In this document: positions 22,998 through 32,567 of the stretch, in pieces
Layout: the number at the start of each line of letters is the position of its first letter
Numbering within the stretch: position 1 is the stretch's first letter
Assembly (NCBI GenBank): GCA_946885845.1
Contig: CAMPHJ010000014.1
Location: 1 to 49,140, forward strand
Length of the DNA stretch: 49,140 bases
Direction of reading: 5' to 3'
DNA from: an uncultured Sphingobium sp.
GTDB taxonomy: Bacteria > Pseudomonadota > Alphaproteobacteria > Sphingomonadales > Sphingomonadaceae
Made by a program: the position numbers and the translations under genes
Notes under the pieces: model-generated
The model's input: the letters and a program-made list of their open reading frames with translations, nothing else
The model's database searches: none
What the model was told of the DNA's origin: nothing

Positions 22998-24941
22998 GTG
23001 ACGACAAATGAACTGTTTTCTAGCTTCACGCGGAACTTCGACGAACGGCGTCAGGCCGAGATGTCGATTGAGGATTATTTGCTGGGCTGCCGCAATGATC
23101 CCATCATGCACGCATCCGCGCCGGAACGGCTGCTGGCAGCCATTGGTGAGCCGGAGGTCATAGATACATCCCGCGACCAGCGACTGGGCCGGATCTTCAT
23201 GAACCGCACCATTCGCCGCTATAAAAGCTTCGCGAATTTCTACGGCATGGAAGGCACGATCGAACATATCGTCAGCTTCCTGCGCCACGCATCCCAGGGT
23301 TTGGAGGAACGAAAACAGATACTGTATCTGCTGGGTCCGGTGGGTGGCGGCAAGTCGTCGCTGGCCGAACGGCTGAAGGCGTTGATGGAAACCCATCCCA
23401 TCTATGCGTTGAAGGCGGGGGATGAGATCAGTCCCATCTTCGAAAGCCCGCTCGCGCTGTTCGATGCGGAAACGCACGGTACGCTGATCGAGGATAGCTA
23501 TGGTATTCCCCGCCGCCGCCTGACCGGCCTGATCAGCCCATGGGCGCGCAAGCGGCTGGATGAGTTTGGCGGTGACATCTCGCAGTTCAAGGTCATCCGC
23601 CTGATGCCTTCGCGCATGCGGCAGATTGCGATAGCGAAGACCGAACCGGGCGATGAAAATAATCAGGACATCAGCTCGCTGGTCGGCAAGGTCGATATTC
23701 GCAAGCTGGAAATGCTGTCCCAGAACGACCCCGACGCCTACAGCTATTCGGGTGGTTTGAACCGGGCGAACCAGGGCATGCTTGAATTTGTCGAGATGTT
23801 CAAGGCGCCGATCAAGATGCTTCACCCGCTGCTGACGGCGACGCAGGAGGGGAATTATATCGGGACCGAAAATATCGGCGCGATCCCCTATACCGGCATC
23901 ATCATGGCGCACAGCAATGAATCGGAATGGTCGAACTTCAAGAATAACAAGAATAACGAAGCTTTTATCGACCGTATCTATGTCATCAAGGTGCCCTATT
24001 CTCTTCAGTCGACCGAAGAACGACATGTCTATGAAAAGCTTCTGAGGGAATCCGACCTCAACAAGGCGCCCTGCGCGCCCGGAACGCTGGACATGCTGGC
24101 GCGCTTTTCCGTCCTCACGCGTCTTCGTGAACATGAAAACAGCAATCTTTATTCCAAGATGCGGGTCTATGACGGCGAAATGCTGCGGGAAATCGATCCG
24201 CGGGCAAAGAGCATCCAGGAATATCGAGACGCGGCGGGCGTGGACGAAGGCATGTCGGGCAGTTCCACCCGCTTTGCTTTCAAGGCGCTGTCGGCGACCT
24301 TCAACCATGACACGAACGAAATCGGCGCGGACCCCGTCCACCTCATGTATGTTCTGGAAGGCATGGTCCGGCAGGAACAATTCCCCGCCGAAACGGAAGC
24401 CAAATATCTGGAGTTCATCAAGGGCGAGCTGGCGCCGCGCTATGCCGAATTCATCGGCAATGAAATTCAGAAAGCCTATCTGGAATCCTATCACGACTAT
24501 GGCCAGAACCTGTTCGACCGCTACGTCGCCTATGCCGACGCGTGGATAGAGGATCTGGACTTCAAGGATCCCGACACCGGTCAGCTGCTGGATCGGGAAA
24601 TCATCAATCAGGAACTGACCAAGACCGAAAAGCCCGCCGGCATCGCCAATCCCAAGGATTTTCGCAACGAAGTGGTGAAGTTCGCGCTGCGGATGCGGGC
24701 CAGCAATGACGGGCGCAACCCCAGCTGGACATCCTATGAAAAAATCCGCGAAGTCATCGAAAAGCGGATGTTCAGCCAGGTTGAGGACCTGTTGCCGGTC
24801 ATCAGCTTTGGATCGAAGCGCGACGGCGACACCGCGATGAAGCATGACGAATTCGTCGCCCGCATGGTTGAACGCGGCTATACGGAACGGCAGGTCCGGC
24901 GGCTGGTCGAATGGTATATCCGCGTCAAGCAGGCTGGTTGA
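22998..24941 (+). CDS. prkA: PrkA serine protein kinase / AAA protein (YeaG)
   Basis: The protein has 647 residues. GTG 22998 is preceded by GGGAG at a spacing of 6. It has the PrkA layout: an AAA domain with Walker A 'GPVGGGKSS' (113-121), followed by the C-terminal PrkA kinase-like region ('FNHDTNEIGADPVHLMYVLEGMVRQEQFP'). The E. coli homologue YeaG acts in nitrogen- and stress-starvation adaptation. It forms a conserved three-gene unit with the two genes that follow. Confidence 0.93.
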   Translation: MTTNELFSSFTRNFDERRQAEMSIEDYLLGCRNDPIMHASAPERLLAAIGEPEVIDTSRDQRLGRIFMNRTIRRYKSFANFYGMEGTIEHIVSFLRHASQGLEERKQILYLLGPVGGGKSSLAERLKALMETHPIYALKAGDEISPIFESPLALFDAETHGTLIEDSYGIPRRRLTGLISPWARKRLDEFGGDISQFKVIRLMPSRMRQIAIAKTEPGDENNQDISSLVGKVDIRKLEMLSQNDPDAYSYSGGLNRANQGMLEFVEMFKAPIKMLHPLLTATQEGNYIGTENIGAIPYTGIIMAHSNESEWSNFKNNKNNEAFIDRIYVIKVPYSLQSTEERHVYEKLLRESDLNKAPCAPGTLDMLARFSVLTRLREHENSNLYSKMRVYDGEMLREIDPRAKSIQEYRDAAGVDEGMSGSSTRFAFKALSATFNHDTNEIGADPVHLMYVLEGMVRQEQFPAETEAKYLEFIKGELAPRYAEFIGNEIQKAYLESYHDYGQNLFDRYVAYADAWIEDLDFKDPDTGQLLDREIINQELTKTEKPAGIANPKDFRNEVVKFALRMRASNDGRNPSWTSYEKIREVIEKRMFSQVEDLLPVISFGSKRDGDTAMKHDEFVARMVERGYTERQVRRLVEWYIRVKQAG

Positions 24942-24960
24942 AGGAGGCGCTCGGGTCGGC

Positions 24961-26271
24961 ATGCACATAGTCGACAGACGGCTGAACCCTGGGGGCAAGA
25001 GCCTGGTCAATCGGCAACGCTTCTTGAGGCGGGCGCGGGCCTATGTCAGCCAGGCGGTACGTGACAGCCTGAAGGACCGCAGCATCAAGGATCTGGACAA
25101 GGAAGGTCAGATCACCATCCGCCGCGACGCCATCCACGAACCCACGCTGCGCCGCGCCGGGAAGGGCGGCAACCGGGAACAGGTGCTGCCGGGCAACCGC
25201 GATTTTCTGGAAGGTGACCGGATCAAGCGGCCCGACGGCGGATCGGGCGGCGGCTCCAGGGCAGGAGAGGGGGAGGATGAGGATGATTTCCGCTTCGCCC
25301 TGTCCCGCGAAGAATTTCTGGACCTGTTCCTGGATGATCTGGAACTGCCCGACATGGCCAAGAAGCGGCTGGTCGCTGGCAAGATCGAAGGCATCAGGCG
25401 CGCAGGCTATTCGACCGCGGGAAACCCGTCGAACCTGTCGGTCCCGCGCACCATGCAAAAGGCGCTGTCGCGCAGGCTGGCGCTGCGCAGGCCCAGCAGC
25501 GGCGACCTGCAACGGTTGGACGAGGAAATTGCACAGATAGAGGCGCGGGCCATCGCCGATCCAGACGATGCCGTAACGCTGGCACGCCTGCGGGACGATC
25601 GCGACCTTATCATCCGGCGGCGCAATCTGATCGCCTATATCGACCCTGTTGACCTACGCTATCGCCGGTTCGAACCCGTGCCGCGCCCCGTGGCGCAGGC
25701 GGTCATGTTCTGCCTGATGGACGTGTCCGGGTCGATGACCGCGCATATGAAGGACCTGGCCAAGCGCTTCTTCGCCTTGCTGCACCTGTTCCTGTCGCGA
25801 TGCTATGAACATGTCGATGTGGTGTTCATCCACCATACCGACCGCGCGGCTGAGGTTGATGAACAGACCTTCTTCTACAGCACGGTCACCGGCGGCACAT
25901 TGGTGTCGAGCGCGCTCGACAAGCTGCTGGAGGTGATCCGGGATCGCTACAACCCCGCCGACTGGAACATCTATGTGGCGCAGGCTTCCGACGGGGACAC
26001 GCTGGCGTCGGACAATGCGCGCGTGGTCAGCCTGATGGAGGATGAGGTCCTGCCCATCGCCCAATATGTCGCCTATCTTGAGGTCGGCCGCGAAGAATTT
26101 GCGTCGATCGAAAGCGCGACGGCGACCACTGGACTATGGGATGCCTATGCGCCGGTGATGGTGGCTAACCCGCATTTCGCCATGCGTAAGGTGACGCACA
26201 GGCGCGAAATCTATCCGGTGTTCCGCGAACTGTTCCAGCGCCGTGGCGTCAGCGACAGGGTGCAGGGATGA
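24961..26271 (+). CDS. yeaH: YeaH family (DUF444) protein with VWA domain
   Basis: The protein has 436 residues from ATG 24961. AAGGAGG lies 13 bases upstream, longer than ideal, but no closer in-frame start exists. Basic N-terminus (MHIVDRRLNPGGKSLVNRQRFLRR), then a Gly/Asp/Glu-rich linker, then a von Willebrand A domain with MIDAS 'LMDVSGSMTAH' (Asp254). It is always found with PrkA and SpoVR; the three are thought to work together in stationary-phase adaptation. Stop overlaps the SpoVR start. Confidence 0.9.
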   Translation: MHIVDRRLNPGGKSLVNRQRFLRRARAYVSQAVRDSLKDRSIKDLDKEGQITIRRDAIHEPTLRRAGKGGNREQVLPGNRDFLEGDRIKRPDGGSGGGSRAGEGEDEDDFRFALSREEFLDLFLDDLELPDMAKKRLVAGKIEGIRRAGYSTAGNPSNLSVPRTMQKALSRRLALRRPSSGDLQRLDEEIAQIEARAIADPDDAVTLARLRDDRDLIIRRRNLIAYIDPVDLRYRRFEPVPRPVAQAVMFCLMDVSGSMTAHMKDLAKRFFALLHLFLSRCYEHVDVVFIHHTDRAAEVDEQTFFYSTVTGGTLVSSALDKLLEVIRDRYNPADWNIYVAQASDGDTLASDNARVVSLMEDEVLPIAQYVAYLEVGREEFASIESATATTGLWDAYAPVMVANPHFAMRKVTHRREIYPVFRELFQRRGVSDRVQG

Positions 26272-27809
26272 CGGGCGCACTCGCCCCCGCACCGCTATTT
26301 ACCGGCAGCGACTGGGATTTCACGCTCATCAACCGCATCTATGAAACGATAGAGCCGATCGCGCTTCAGGAAATGAAGCTCGATATCTATCCCAACCAGA
26401 TAGAAGTGATCAGCGCCGAACAGATGCTGGACGCCTATTCGTCCATCGGCATGCCGCTATTCTACAAGCATTGGTCCTTCGGCAAGCAATTCGTGACCAA
26501 CGAAATGCTGTACCGAAAGGGGCTGCGCGGGCTGGCATATGAACTGGTGATCAACAGCAACCCGTGCATCAACTATCTGATGCAGGAAAACAGCGCGACC
26601 ATGCAGACACTGGTCATCGCCCATGCCGCGTTCGGCCATAATCATTTTTTCAAGAATAATTATGTGTTCCGGCAATGGACCGACGCGGATGGCATTCTGG
26701 ATTATCTGGAGTTCGCCAAACGCTACATCGCCAGTTGTGAGGAACGCCATGGCCAACTGGCGGTGGAACGCGTGCTGGACGCCGCCCATGCGCTCATGAA
26801 CCAGGGCGTCCACCGCTATCCGCGCGTCCGCCCCCGCGACCTGAAGGCGGAAGCGGCACGGGAAGCCGAACGGCAGGCCTATCGTGACCGCATCTATGAC
26901 GATCTATGGCGCACGGTCCCCATTGGTGAGAAGGCCGACACGATCCCCAGCGACCAAAGGCGCGCGGCGCTGGGCCTGCCACAGGAAAATATCCTGTATT
27001 TCCTGGAAAAGAGCGGGCCGCGCCTGGAAAGCTGGCAGCGCGAAATCCTGCGCATCGTGCGGCTGATCGCCCAATATTTCTATCCCCAGCGCCAGACCAA
27101 GGCGATGAATGAAGGGGCGGCAACCTACACCCATTATCGCATCATGACGGCGCTGCACAGGCGCGGGTGGATCACCGACGGGGCGTTCATGGAATTCATC
27201 CAGTCGCACACCAATGTGGTCTATCAACCCAGCTATGATTCCGGGCATTTTGGCGGCTTCAATCCCTATGCGCTCGGCTTTGGCATCATGTCGGACGTGG
27301 AACGTATCTGCATCGACCCGACGGAGGAGGATCGCGAATGGTTCGGCGATATCGCCGGATCGGGCGATCCGGTAGAGGTGCTGAAGGACATATGGGCCAA
27401 TTATCGCGACGAAAGTTTTGTGTCGCAGTTCCTTAGCCCCCATCTCATCAGGCAGTGGCGCCTGTTCAAGATTTTGGACCATGAAGGCGAAGCGGACGTC
27501 ACGGTGGACGCCATCCATGATGAAAGGGGATACCGGCGCATCCGCAGGGCGCTGTCCCGTGAATATGACATCGCCCGGCAGGAACCGGACATTCAGGTCG
27601 TCGACGTCGATCTGGCGGGCGACAGGACGCTGATGCTGGAAAATGCGGTCAGTGACGGGGTGGTGCTGGAATCGTCGGACGCCGATCTGGTTCTGCAGAA
27701 CCTGGCCAATCTATGGGGCTATGAAGTGGTGCTGAGCGAGGTTGATGTGGACAGCCGCAAGGAACTGCAAAGCCACCGGTGCCAGCCGCAGGACGACTGG
27801 ATGCGCTGA
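26268..27809 (+). CDS. ycgB: SpoVR family protein (YcgB)
   Basis: The protein has 513 residues. ATG 26268 overlaps the yeaH stop by four bases. Typical SpoVR sequence, e.g. 'MPLFYKHWSFGKQF', 'ELVINSNPCINYLMQENSATMQTLVIAHAAFGHNHFFKNNYVF', 'EGAATYTHYRIMTALHRRGWITDGAFMEF', 'YNPYALGF'-like 'FNPYALGFGIMSDVERI'. His/Glu-rich conserved patches suggest a metal site. Named for a Bacillus spore cortex role but common in non-sporulating bacteria as part of the PrkA unit. Full length. Confidence 0.93.
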   Translation: MTGALAPAPLFTGSDWDFTLINRIYETIEPIALQEMKLDIYPNQIEVISAEQMLDAYSSIGMPLFYKHWSFGKQFVTNEMLYRKGLRGLAYELVINSNPCINYLMQENSATMQTLVIAHAAFGHNHFFKNNYVFRQWTDADGILDYLEFAKRYIASCEERHGQLAVERVLDAAHALMNQGVHRYPRVRPRDLKAEAAREAERQAYRDRIYDDLWRTVPIGEKADTIPSDQRRAALGLPQENILYFLEKSGPRLESWQREILRIVRLIAQYFYPQRQTKAMNEGAATYTHYRIMTALHRRGWITDGAFMEFIQSHTNVVYQPSYDSGHFGGFNPYALGFGIMSDVERICIDPTEEDREWFGDIAGSGDPVEVLKDIWANYRDESFVSQFLSPHLIRQWRLFKILDHEGEADVTVDAIHDERGYRRIRRALSREYDIARQEPDIQVVDVDLAGDRTLMLENAVSDGVVLESSDADLVLQNLANLWGYEVVLSEVDVDSRKELQSHRCQPQDDWMR

Positions 27810-27968
27810 ACCGGTGCGCATTGTGGTCATGCGAACAGGCGTTCCAAAGATTCCGTTTCCCATTGGGTTGCGGGAAGCGTAAATTCCGCCCGATGTGGCA
27901 GTGCTTTCGGTCTGGCCGGACGGATCGCGAGTCGAGCCTGATGTGGCAGGACAGCAGGAGTGCGGTTC

Positions 27969-28175
27969 ATGACCAATGCCCTTAATGCCCAGGAATGTCT
28001 TGAGCGGGCCAGAATGCACGAACAATTGGCGGCGACGACGGCGGACCCTTATGCCCGCACCATGCATCAGGCGATGGCCGCCGAATTTCGCCGACGTGCG
28101 ACAATGGGTTCCTTCGATGCGGCCCGCACTGTGATCAACAAGCCTATGGCCGAACTCTGCTCCCCCGTCAGTTAA
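27969..28175 (+). CDS. small hypothetical protein, 68 residues
   Basis: ATG 27969 has AGGAG at a spacing of 8; a GTG at 27960 overlaps that site. The sequence 'MTNALNAQECLERARMHEQLAATTADPYARTMHQAMAAEFRRRATMGSFD' is helical and soluble, like small alphaproteobacterial proteins of unknown function. Its last 8 bases overlap the 3' end of cobF on the other strand. The 159-base gap before it contains no other gene. Confidence 0.6.
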   Translation: MTNALNAQECLERARMHEQLAATTADPYARTMHQAMAAEFRRRATMGSFDAARTVINKPMAELCSPVS

Positions 28176-28923
28176 CCTCGCTGGTTGCCCGGCGTAGCAG
28201 ATACACGTCCATGATCCATCCGTGCCGTTCCCGCAGCGCAGCGCGCCGTTCCACTATGGCGGGACCAACGTCGCCCAGCGCACCATGGGCCAATTCTTCG
28301 CACTCCATACCCAGGTAGGCGCCCCACCATATATGCAGGTCTTGCGGTGGCAGGACACGGAACGCGCAATCGCCGTCCAGCATCACGACCACATCATCGA
28401 TCCCCGTTGGCCATCCCTGTTCCGCCAGGCGGCGGCCCGTGGTGATCAGCACCGGGGCTGCCAGGCGGTTCAGGCTTATGCCATGAGCAGCGGTCAGCGC
28501 CTGTATGCTGGTGACGCCGGGGATCACGCGGATGTCGATCTGTGGTCCCAGGCGCGCAGCGATCCGTAAACTACTGTCGTAAAGGGACGGGTCGCCCCAG
28601 ACCAGCAGCGCCATGGTGCCGCCGCCCGAAAGGTGGATCGCGGCCTGTTCCATCCATAAATCGGCGATGGCGGCGTGCCAGTTGACGACCGCGTCCAGAT
28701 AGGCTGGCTCGGCGGCGCGAACCGGCATGTCGAATTCCACTATGCGGGCAGGTCCGGTCAGGACCTGTGCGCAGATGGTGCGGCGCAGGTCGATCAGGTC
28801 CGACTTCGCATCGCCCTTGCGGGGGAGCAGGATAAGGTCGGCTTCGTTCATCGCCCTAATCGCCGCGCGCGTCAGATGGTCGGGATTGCCCGTGCCGATG
28901 CCGATGAGCAGCAGCCGGATCAT
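28168..28923 (-). CDS. cobF: precorrin-6A synthase (deacetylating), CobF
   Basis: The protein has 251 residues. It belongs to the tetrapyrrole methylase fold: 'LLIGIGTGNPDHLTRAAIRAMNEADLILLPRKGD', 'LLVWGDPSLYDSSLRIA' and 'VIPGVTSIQALTAAHGISL'. CobF methylates C-1 of precorrin-5 and removes acetate, a step specific to the aerobic cobalamin pathway. Start overlaps the cobB stop (ATGA). Last gene of the cobG-led unit on this strand. Confidence 0.9.
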   Translation of the reverse strand: MIRLLLIGIGTGNPDHLTRAAIRAMNEADLILLPRKGDAKSDLIDLRRTICAQVLTGPARIVEFDMPVRAAEPAYLDAVVNWHAAIADLWMEQAAIHLSGGGTMALLVWGDPSLYDSSLRIAARLGPQIDIRVIPGVTSIQALTAAHGISLNRLAAPVLITTGRRLAEQGWPTGIDDVVVMLDGDCAFRVLPPQDLHIWWGAYLGMECEELAHGALGDVGPAIVERRAALRERHGWIMDVYLLRRATSEVN

Positions 28924-30224
28924 GCCGCGCTTGCCACAAGGTGAAAGAAGCTGCCGGTGACATGGCCGCGCCGCGATCCGGTGGACGCAACCGTCGTGCC
29001 CGCCGCGTCGGTGACGTCGGCAAGTGGGTCGTCGAGCTGTTCGATAACCGTTGAGTAATGGAATTCATGGCCGTTCAGCACGGCGCCTGCCCCATAGCCT
29101 GCCATGGGCGCAAATAATCGCGCGCGACGGTAGCCCAGATGCAGGCGGCGCTCGGCAAAGCTGGTGACAAGTCCCAGCAGCTCGGCCATTGCGTGCGCTT
29201 GGCCATCGGCATCGATGAGCGCTTGGCCCAGCACCATATACCCCCCGCATTCGCCATGCACTGGTCGGTCCTGTGCGTGGCGGCGAAGCCCGGCGATGAA
29301 ATGGCTGGCGGCCGCAAGGCGCGGGGCATGCAGTTCGGGATAACCCCCCGGAAGCCAGACGGCGTCGGCGTCTGACACGGGGGCTTCGTCGGCAAGCGGG
29401 GAAAATGGCAGGATTTCCGCCCCCGCATCACGCCAGCCATCGACCAGATGGGCGTAGGTAAAGGAAAATGCAGCATCCTGCGCCAACGCGATGCGCTGAC
29501 CGGGCGGCGGGCAATGATGATGCGCCTGCCTCAGCGGTTTCCCGTTGGCTAGCGCGCACAGGGCCTGAATGTCGATATGACTTGCAACACGGTCGGCCAG
29601 GGCGTCGATAATGCGCTCCGCCTCCGCCAGTTCCCCCGCTTGGACCAGACCCAGATGCCGTTCTGGCAGGCACAGGTCGCCGCAGCGGGCGATGGAGCCA
29701 AGCACGGGCATGCCAATGTCCTCCATCGCCTGGCGGATCATCCGGTCATGCCGGTCGCTGCCCACGCAATTCAGGACGACCCCGGCGACCTGCACGTCCG
29801 GGCGCATGTTGCGAAATCCATGGACCAGCGCGGCGGCGGACTGGCTTTGCCCCGTGACGTCGATGACCAGCAAAACGGGCCAGCCCAGCATCGCGGCGAT
29901 GTCGGCGCTGCTGCCGTTTCCGGCGCTGCCGGGCGCGACGGCGCCGTCGAACAGGCCCATCACCCCTTCGGCAAGGGCGATTTCTGCATCCTGCGCCCGC
30001 GCCGCGATCGACTGGATCAGACCGCCGTCCATGGCCCAGCTGTCCAGGTTGAAGGCAGGGCGGCCGCTCGCCATCCGATGATAGCCGGTATCGATATAAT
30101 CAGGGCCGCATTTATAGGCCTGCACCCGGACACCGTTGCGTTTCAGGGCGCGCAGCAGCCCCAGCGTAACCGTGGTTTTGCCCGAACCAGAACGCGGCGC
30201 GGCGATAAGGATGCCGGGCGTCAC
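28920..30224 (-). CDS. cobB: hydrogenobyrinic acid a,c-diamide synthase, CobB
   Basis: The protein has 434 residues. N-terminal ATPase with P-loop '[10 protein letters not shown]' (9-18); C-terminal class I glutamine amidotransferase domain with catalytic Cys in '[16 protein letters not shown]' and His near 'NGHEFHYST'. It amidates the a and c side chains using glutamine and ATP before cobalt insertion by CobNST. Coupled to cobM and cobF by ATGA overlaps. Confidence 0.93.
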   Translation of the reverse strand: MTPGILIAAPRSGSGKTTVTLGLLRALKRNGVRVQAYKCGPDYIDTGYHRMASGRPAFNLDSWAMDGGLIQSIAARAQDAEIALAEGVMGLFDGAVAPGSAGNGSSADIAAMLGWPVLLVIDVTGQSQSAAALVHGFRNMRPDVQVAGVVLNCVGSDRHDRMIRQAMEDIGMPVLGSIARCGDLCLPERHLGLVQAGELAEAERIIDALADRVASHIDIQALCALANGKPLRQAHHHCPPPGQRIALAQDAAFSFTYAHLVDGWRDAGAEILPFSPLADEAPVSDADAVWLPGGYPELHAPRLAAASHFIAGLRRHAQDRPVHGECGGYMVLGQALIDADGQAHAMAELLGLVTSFAERRLHLGYRRARLFAPMAGYGAGAVLNGHEFHYSTVIEQLDDPLADVTDAAGTTVASTGSRRGHVTGSFFHLVASAA

Positions 30225-31006
30225 TCTTCCTGTCCGATGAAGCGCGAGTCTGTGGATGCGGGGCGAAACCTGCGATCATAGCCGGGCGCGTAGAGGCTGC
30301 TTTCGGCAAAATCGCTGTCGCCCAGCACCGGGCCAACCAGGATCAGGGCGGTGCGTTCCGGCCCACCTTCCGCCGCCGCCTCTATCGTCGCCAATGTGGC
30401 GCGGACGATCCGTTCGTCAGGCCAGCTTGCGCGCCATATGATTGCGACCGGACATTCAGGACCATAGAGCGGCGTCAGCTCCGTCACCACTTGGCGAAGC
30501 GCATGGATCGACAGGTGGATGGCGAGCGTCGCCCCACTCGCCCCGAACGCCGCCAGCTTTTCCCGGCCCGGCATGGCGCTGGCCCGGCCCGATGTGCGGG
30601 TCAGGACGACCGACTGCGCGACGCCCGGCAGGGTGAGTTCGGTTCCCAGCGCCGCCGCCGCCGCCGCAAAGGACGGGACGCCGGGCGTGATGCTGTAGGG
30701 GACGCCAATCGCCTTCAGGCGGCGCAGTTGCTCGCCCATCGCCGACCACACCGACAGGTCGCCCGAATGGAGCCGGGCGACATCCAGACCCGCCGCATGG
30801 GCTTCGGCCAAAAGCGCGATGATGTCATCCAATGTCATGGACGCGCTGTTCACGATGCGCGCGCCGGGCGGGCAGTGGTCCAGCAGGGCGCGCGGCACCA
30901 GCGACCCTGCATAAAGGCATATGGGCGATGCCGCGATCAGGTCCCGTCCGCGCAACGTGATAAGGTCGGGCGCACCGGGACCAGCGCCAATGAAGTGGAC
31001 GGTCAT
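30221..31006 (-). CDS. cobM: precorrin-4 C11-methyltransferase, CobM
   Basis: The protein has 261 residues. '[36 protein letters not shown]', '[21 protein letters not shown]' and '[23 protein letters not shown]' are CobM/CbiF hallmarks. SAM-dependent methylation at C-11. Overlaps cobE and cobB by four bases each. Confidence 0.94.
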   Translation of the reverse strand: MTVHFIGAGPGAPDLITLRGRDLIAASPICLYAGSLVPRALLDHCPPGARIVNSASMTLDDIIALLAEAHAAGLDVARLHSGDLSVWSAMGEQLRRLKAIGVPYSITPGVPSFAAAAAALGTELTLPGVAQSVVLTRTSGRASAMPGREKLAAFGASGATLAIHLSIHALRQVVTELTPLYGPECPVAIIWRASWPDERIVRATLATIEAAAEGGPERTALILVGPVLGDSDFAESSLYAPGYDRRFRPASTDSRFIGQEE

Positions 31007-31368
31007 GCGGAAAATCCTTCGGCAAGCGCGCAGGTCGCTCCCCCGCTGGGCGAAACGATGCGGGGAAATATCAGCCGCGACCCTGCGCCAGCGGCGATCA
31101 GCGCAACGGCTTCGGCCACGCTGCCGGTGCGATAGGCGGCAAGGCTGGCCGGGGAACAGGTGAGGGTCGGGACGCCATCAATGGCGGACGGATCGATGAG
31201 CAGCAGGGGAAGGTTCATCGATAGCGCAATGGGGGCGAGCAGCGATGCCTTGTGCGTCAGGGTAGCGAGCGCCGTGGGCGACGGCATGTCGCGGGTAGCA
31301 AGGTCCAACGCGGCATGCAGGGCGGCCGCGCTGACGCTGTCCCGGCATCCAAATCCCGCGACGATCAT
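31003..31368 (-). CDS. cobE: CobE (CbiG C-terminal domain-like)
   Basis: The protein has 121 residues from ATG 31368, which overlaps the cobL stop (ATGA). '[20 protein letters not shown]', '[44 protein letters not shown]' and '[25 protein letters not shown]' are typical. CobE binds corrin intermediates in the aerobic pathway; its exact step is unsettled. The longer upstream frame is antiphase with cobL and not used. Confidence 0.88.
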   Translation of the reverse strand: MIVAGFGCRDSVSAAALHAALDLATRDMPSPTALATLTHKASLLAPIALSMNLPLLLIDPSAIDGVPTLTCSPASLAAYRTGSVAEAVALIAAGAGSRLIFPRIVSPSGGATCALAEGFSA

Positions 31369-32567
31369 AGCGTGACGCTCCACTGCACCACAGGATAGGA
31401 AGATCGCCAGCCCCGCCGCGCGCCCAGCGGAGCGGCGGAGGCAAGCTCTATGCGCAACAGATCGCCGCCCAGACGGGCATGCCACCGGGCGAGCAGGCTT
31501 TCGGACTCCAGCGTCACGGCGTTGGCGACAAGGCGGGTTGGACCGCCAGCCATGCCCGCAACGGTTTCCATCAGCGCATCGCTGATACCGCCACCGATGA
31601 AAATCGCGTCGGGCCGGATGCGGTCCTGCAATATGGCAGGAGCCACACCCGCGACCACCGTCAGCCGATCAGCGCCCAGCCGTTCCGCATTTCCCCGCGC
31701 CCGCGCGGCGCGGGCGGGGTCTGCTTCGAAGGCGACGGCCTGCGTCGACGGGTGGCTCAACAGCCACTCGATCGCGATGGACCCCGAACCACAGCCAATG
31801 TCCCACAATGTCTCACCGGCTCGCGGCGCCAGCGCTGACAGGGTGAGCGCGCGGGCGGGTCGCTTGGTGATCTGGCCGTCATGATCGAACCAGTGGTCGC
31901 CGATCCCGCTGGCGCATGGCAAGACATCGCCATCCCCCGCCACCGCTATGGCCACCGCCACCGGATGCGCCACGTCGGACAGCGCATAATTGTCCGCGCG
32001 CGCCTGCCGGATACGCTCCCGTGGCCCGCCCAGCGCCTCCATGATGTGCAAAGTCGATGCGCCAAAGCCCGATTGCGCCAGAAAGTCCGCCAATTCCCCC
32101 ACCGCAGCGCCATCCCGCAGCAGGATGATGGCGCGACGGCCCGGCGCAAGGTCAGGGCGCAGTCGCGATAGTGGCGCGGCGTGCAGCCCGTGGCAGGCCG
32201 TGTCCTGCAGCGCCCAGCCGATCCGCGCGGCGGCGAGCGAGAAGGTGGAAGGAGCAGGATGAACGACCCACTCGCCCGGCGCAAGACGGCGGGTGATGCT
32301 GGCGCCCGCGCCGAACCAGAATGGATCGCCCGATGCCAGCATGACCGTTGGCTGCCCCCGACGGCCCAGCAGCAGCGCAACGCCATCCTCGAACGGCACT
32401 GGCCAGGGAACGCATTGCGCATTAAGGGGCGGCAGCAGCGCCAGCTGGCGCGGCGCGCCGATAATGAATTGCGCCTGATCCAACGCAGAGCTGGCGGCGT
32501 GATTGAGGGCGGCGGCGCCGTCCTCGCCTATGCCGATGATCGTCAGCCAGGGACTGTCAGCGACCAT
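31365..32567 (-). CDS. cobL: precorrin-6Y C5,15-methyltransferase (decarboxylating), CobL
   Basis: The protein has 400 residues. N-terminal CbiE-like methylase ('LTIIGIGEDGAAALNHAASSALDQAQFIIGAPRQLALLP', 'VMLASGDPFWFGAG') is fused to a C-terminal CbiT-like Rossmann methylase ('GETLWDIGCGSGSIAIEWLL', 'PDAIFIGGGIS'). It methylates C-5 and C-15 and decarboxylates the C-12 acetate. ATG 32567 has AGGA at a spacing of 8 and is preferred over ATG 32576. Its start overlaps the start of divergent cobK within the same CATG. Confidence 0.93.
   Translation of the reverse strand: MVADSPWLTIIGIGEDGAAALNHAASSALDQAQFIIGAPRQLALLPPLNAQCVPWPVPFEDGVALLLGRRGQPTVMLASGDPFWFGAGASITRRLAPGEWVVHPAPSTFSLAAARIGWALQDTACHGLHAAPLSRLRPDLAPGRRAIILLRDGAAVGELADFLAQSGFGASTLHIMEALGGPRERIRQARADNYALSDVAHPVAVAIAVAGDGDVLPCASGIGDHWFDHDGQITKRPARALTLSALAPRAGETLWDIGCGSGSIAIEWLLSHPSTQAVAFEADPARAARARGNAERLGADRLTVVAGVAPAILQDRIRPDAIFIGGGISDALMETVAGMAGGPTRLVANAVTLESESLLARWHARLGGDLLRIELASAAPLGARRGWRSSYPVVQWSVTL

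Noticed and set aside
22977..25010. 677-residue minus-strand frame across prkA
   Set aside because: Antisense shadow of a well-recognised PrkA protein; no family features.
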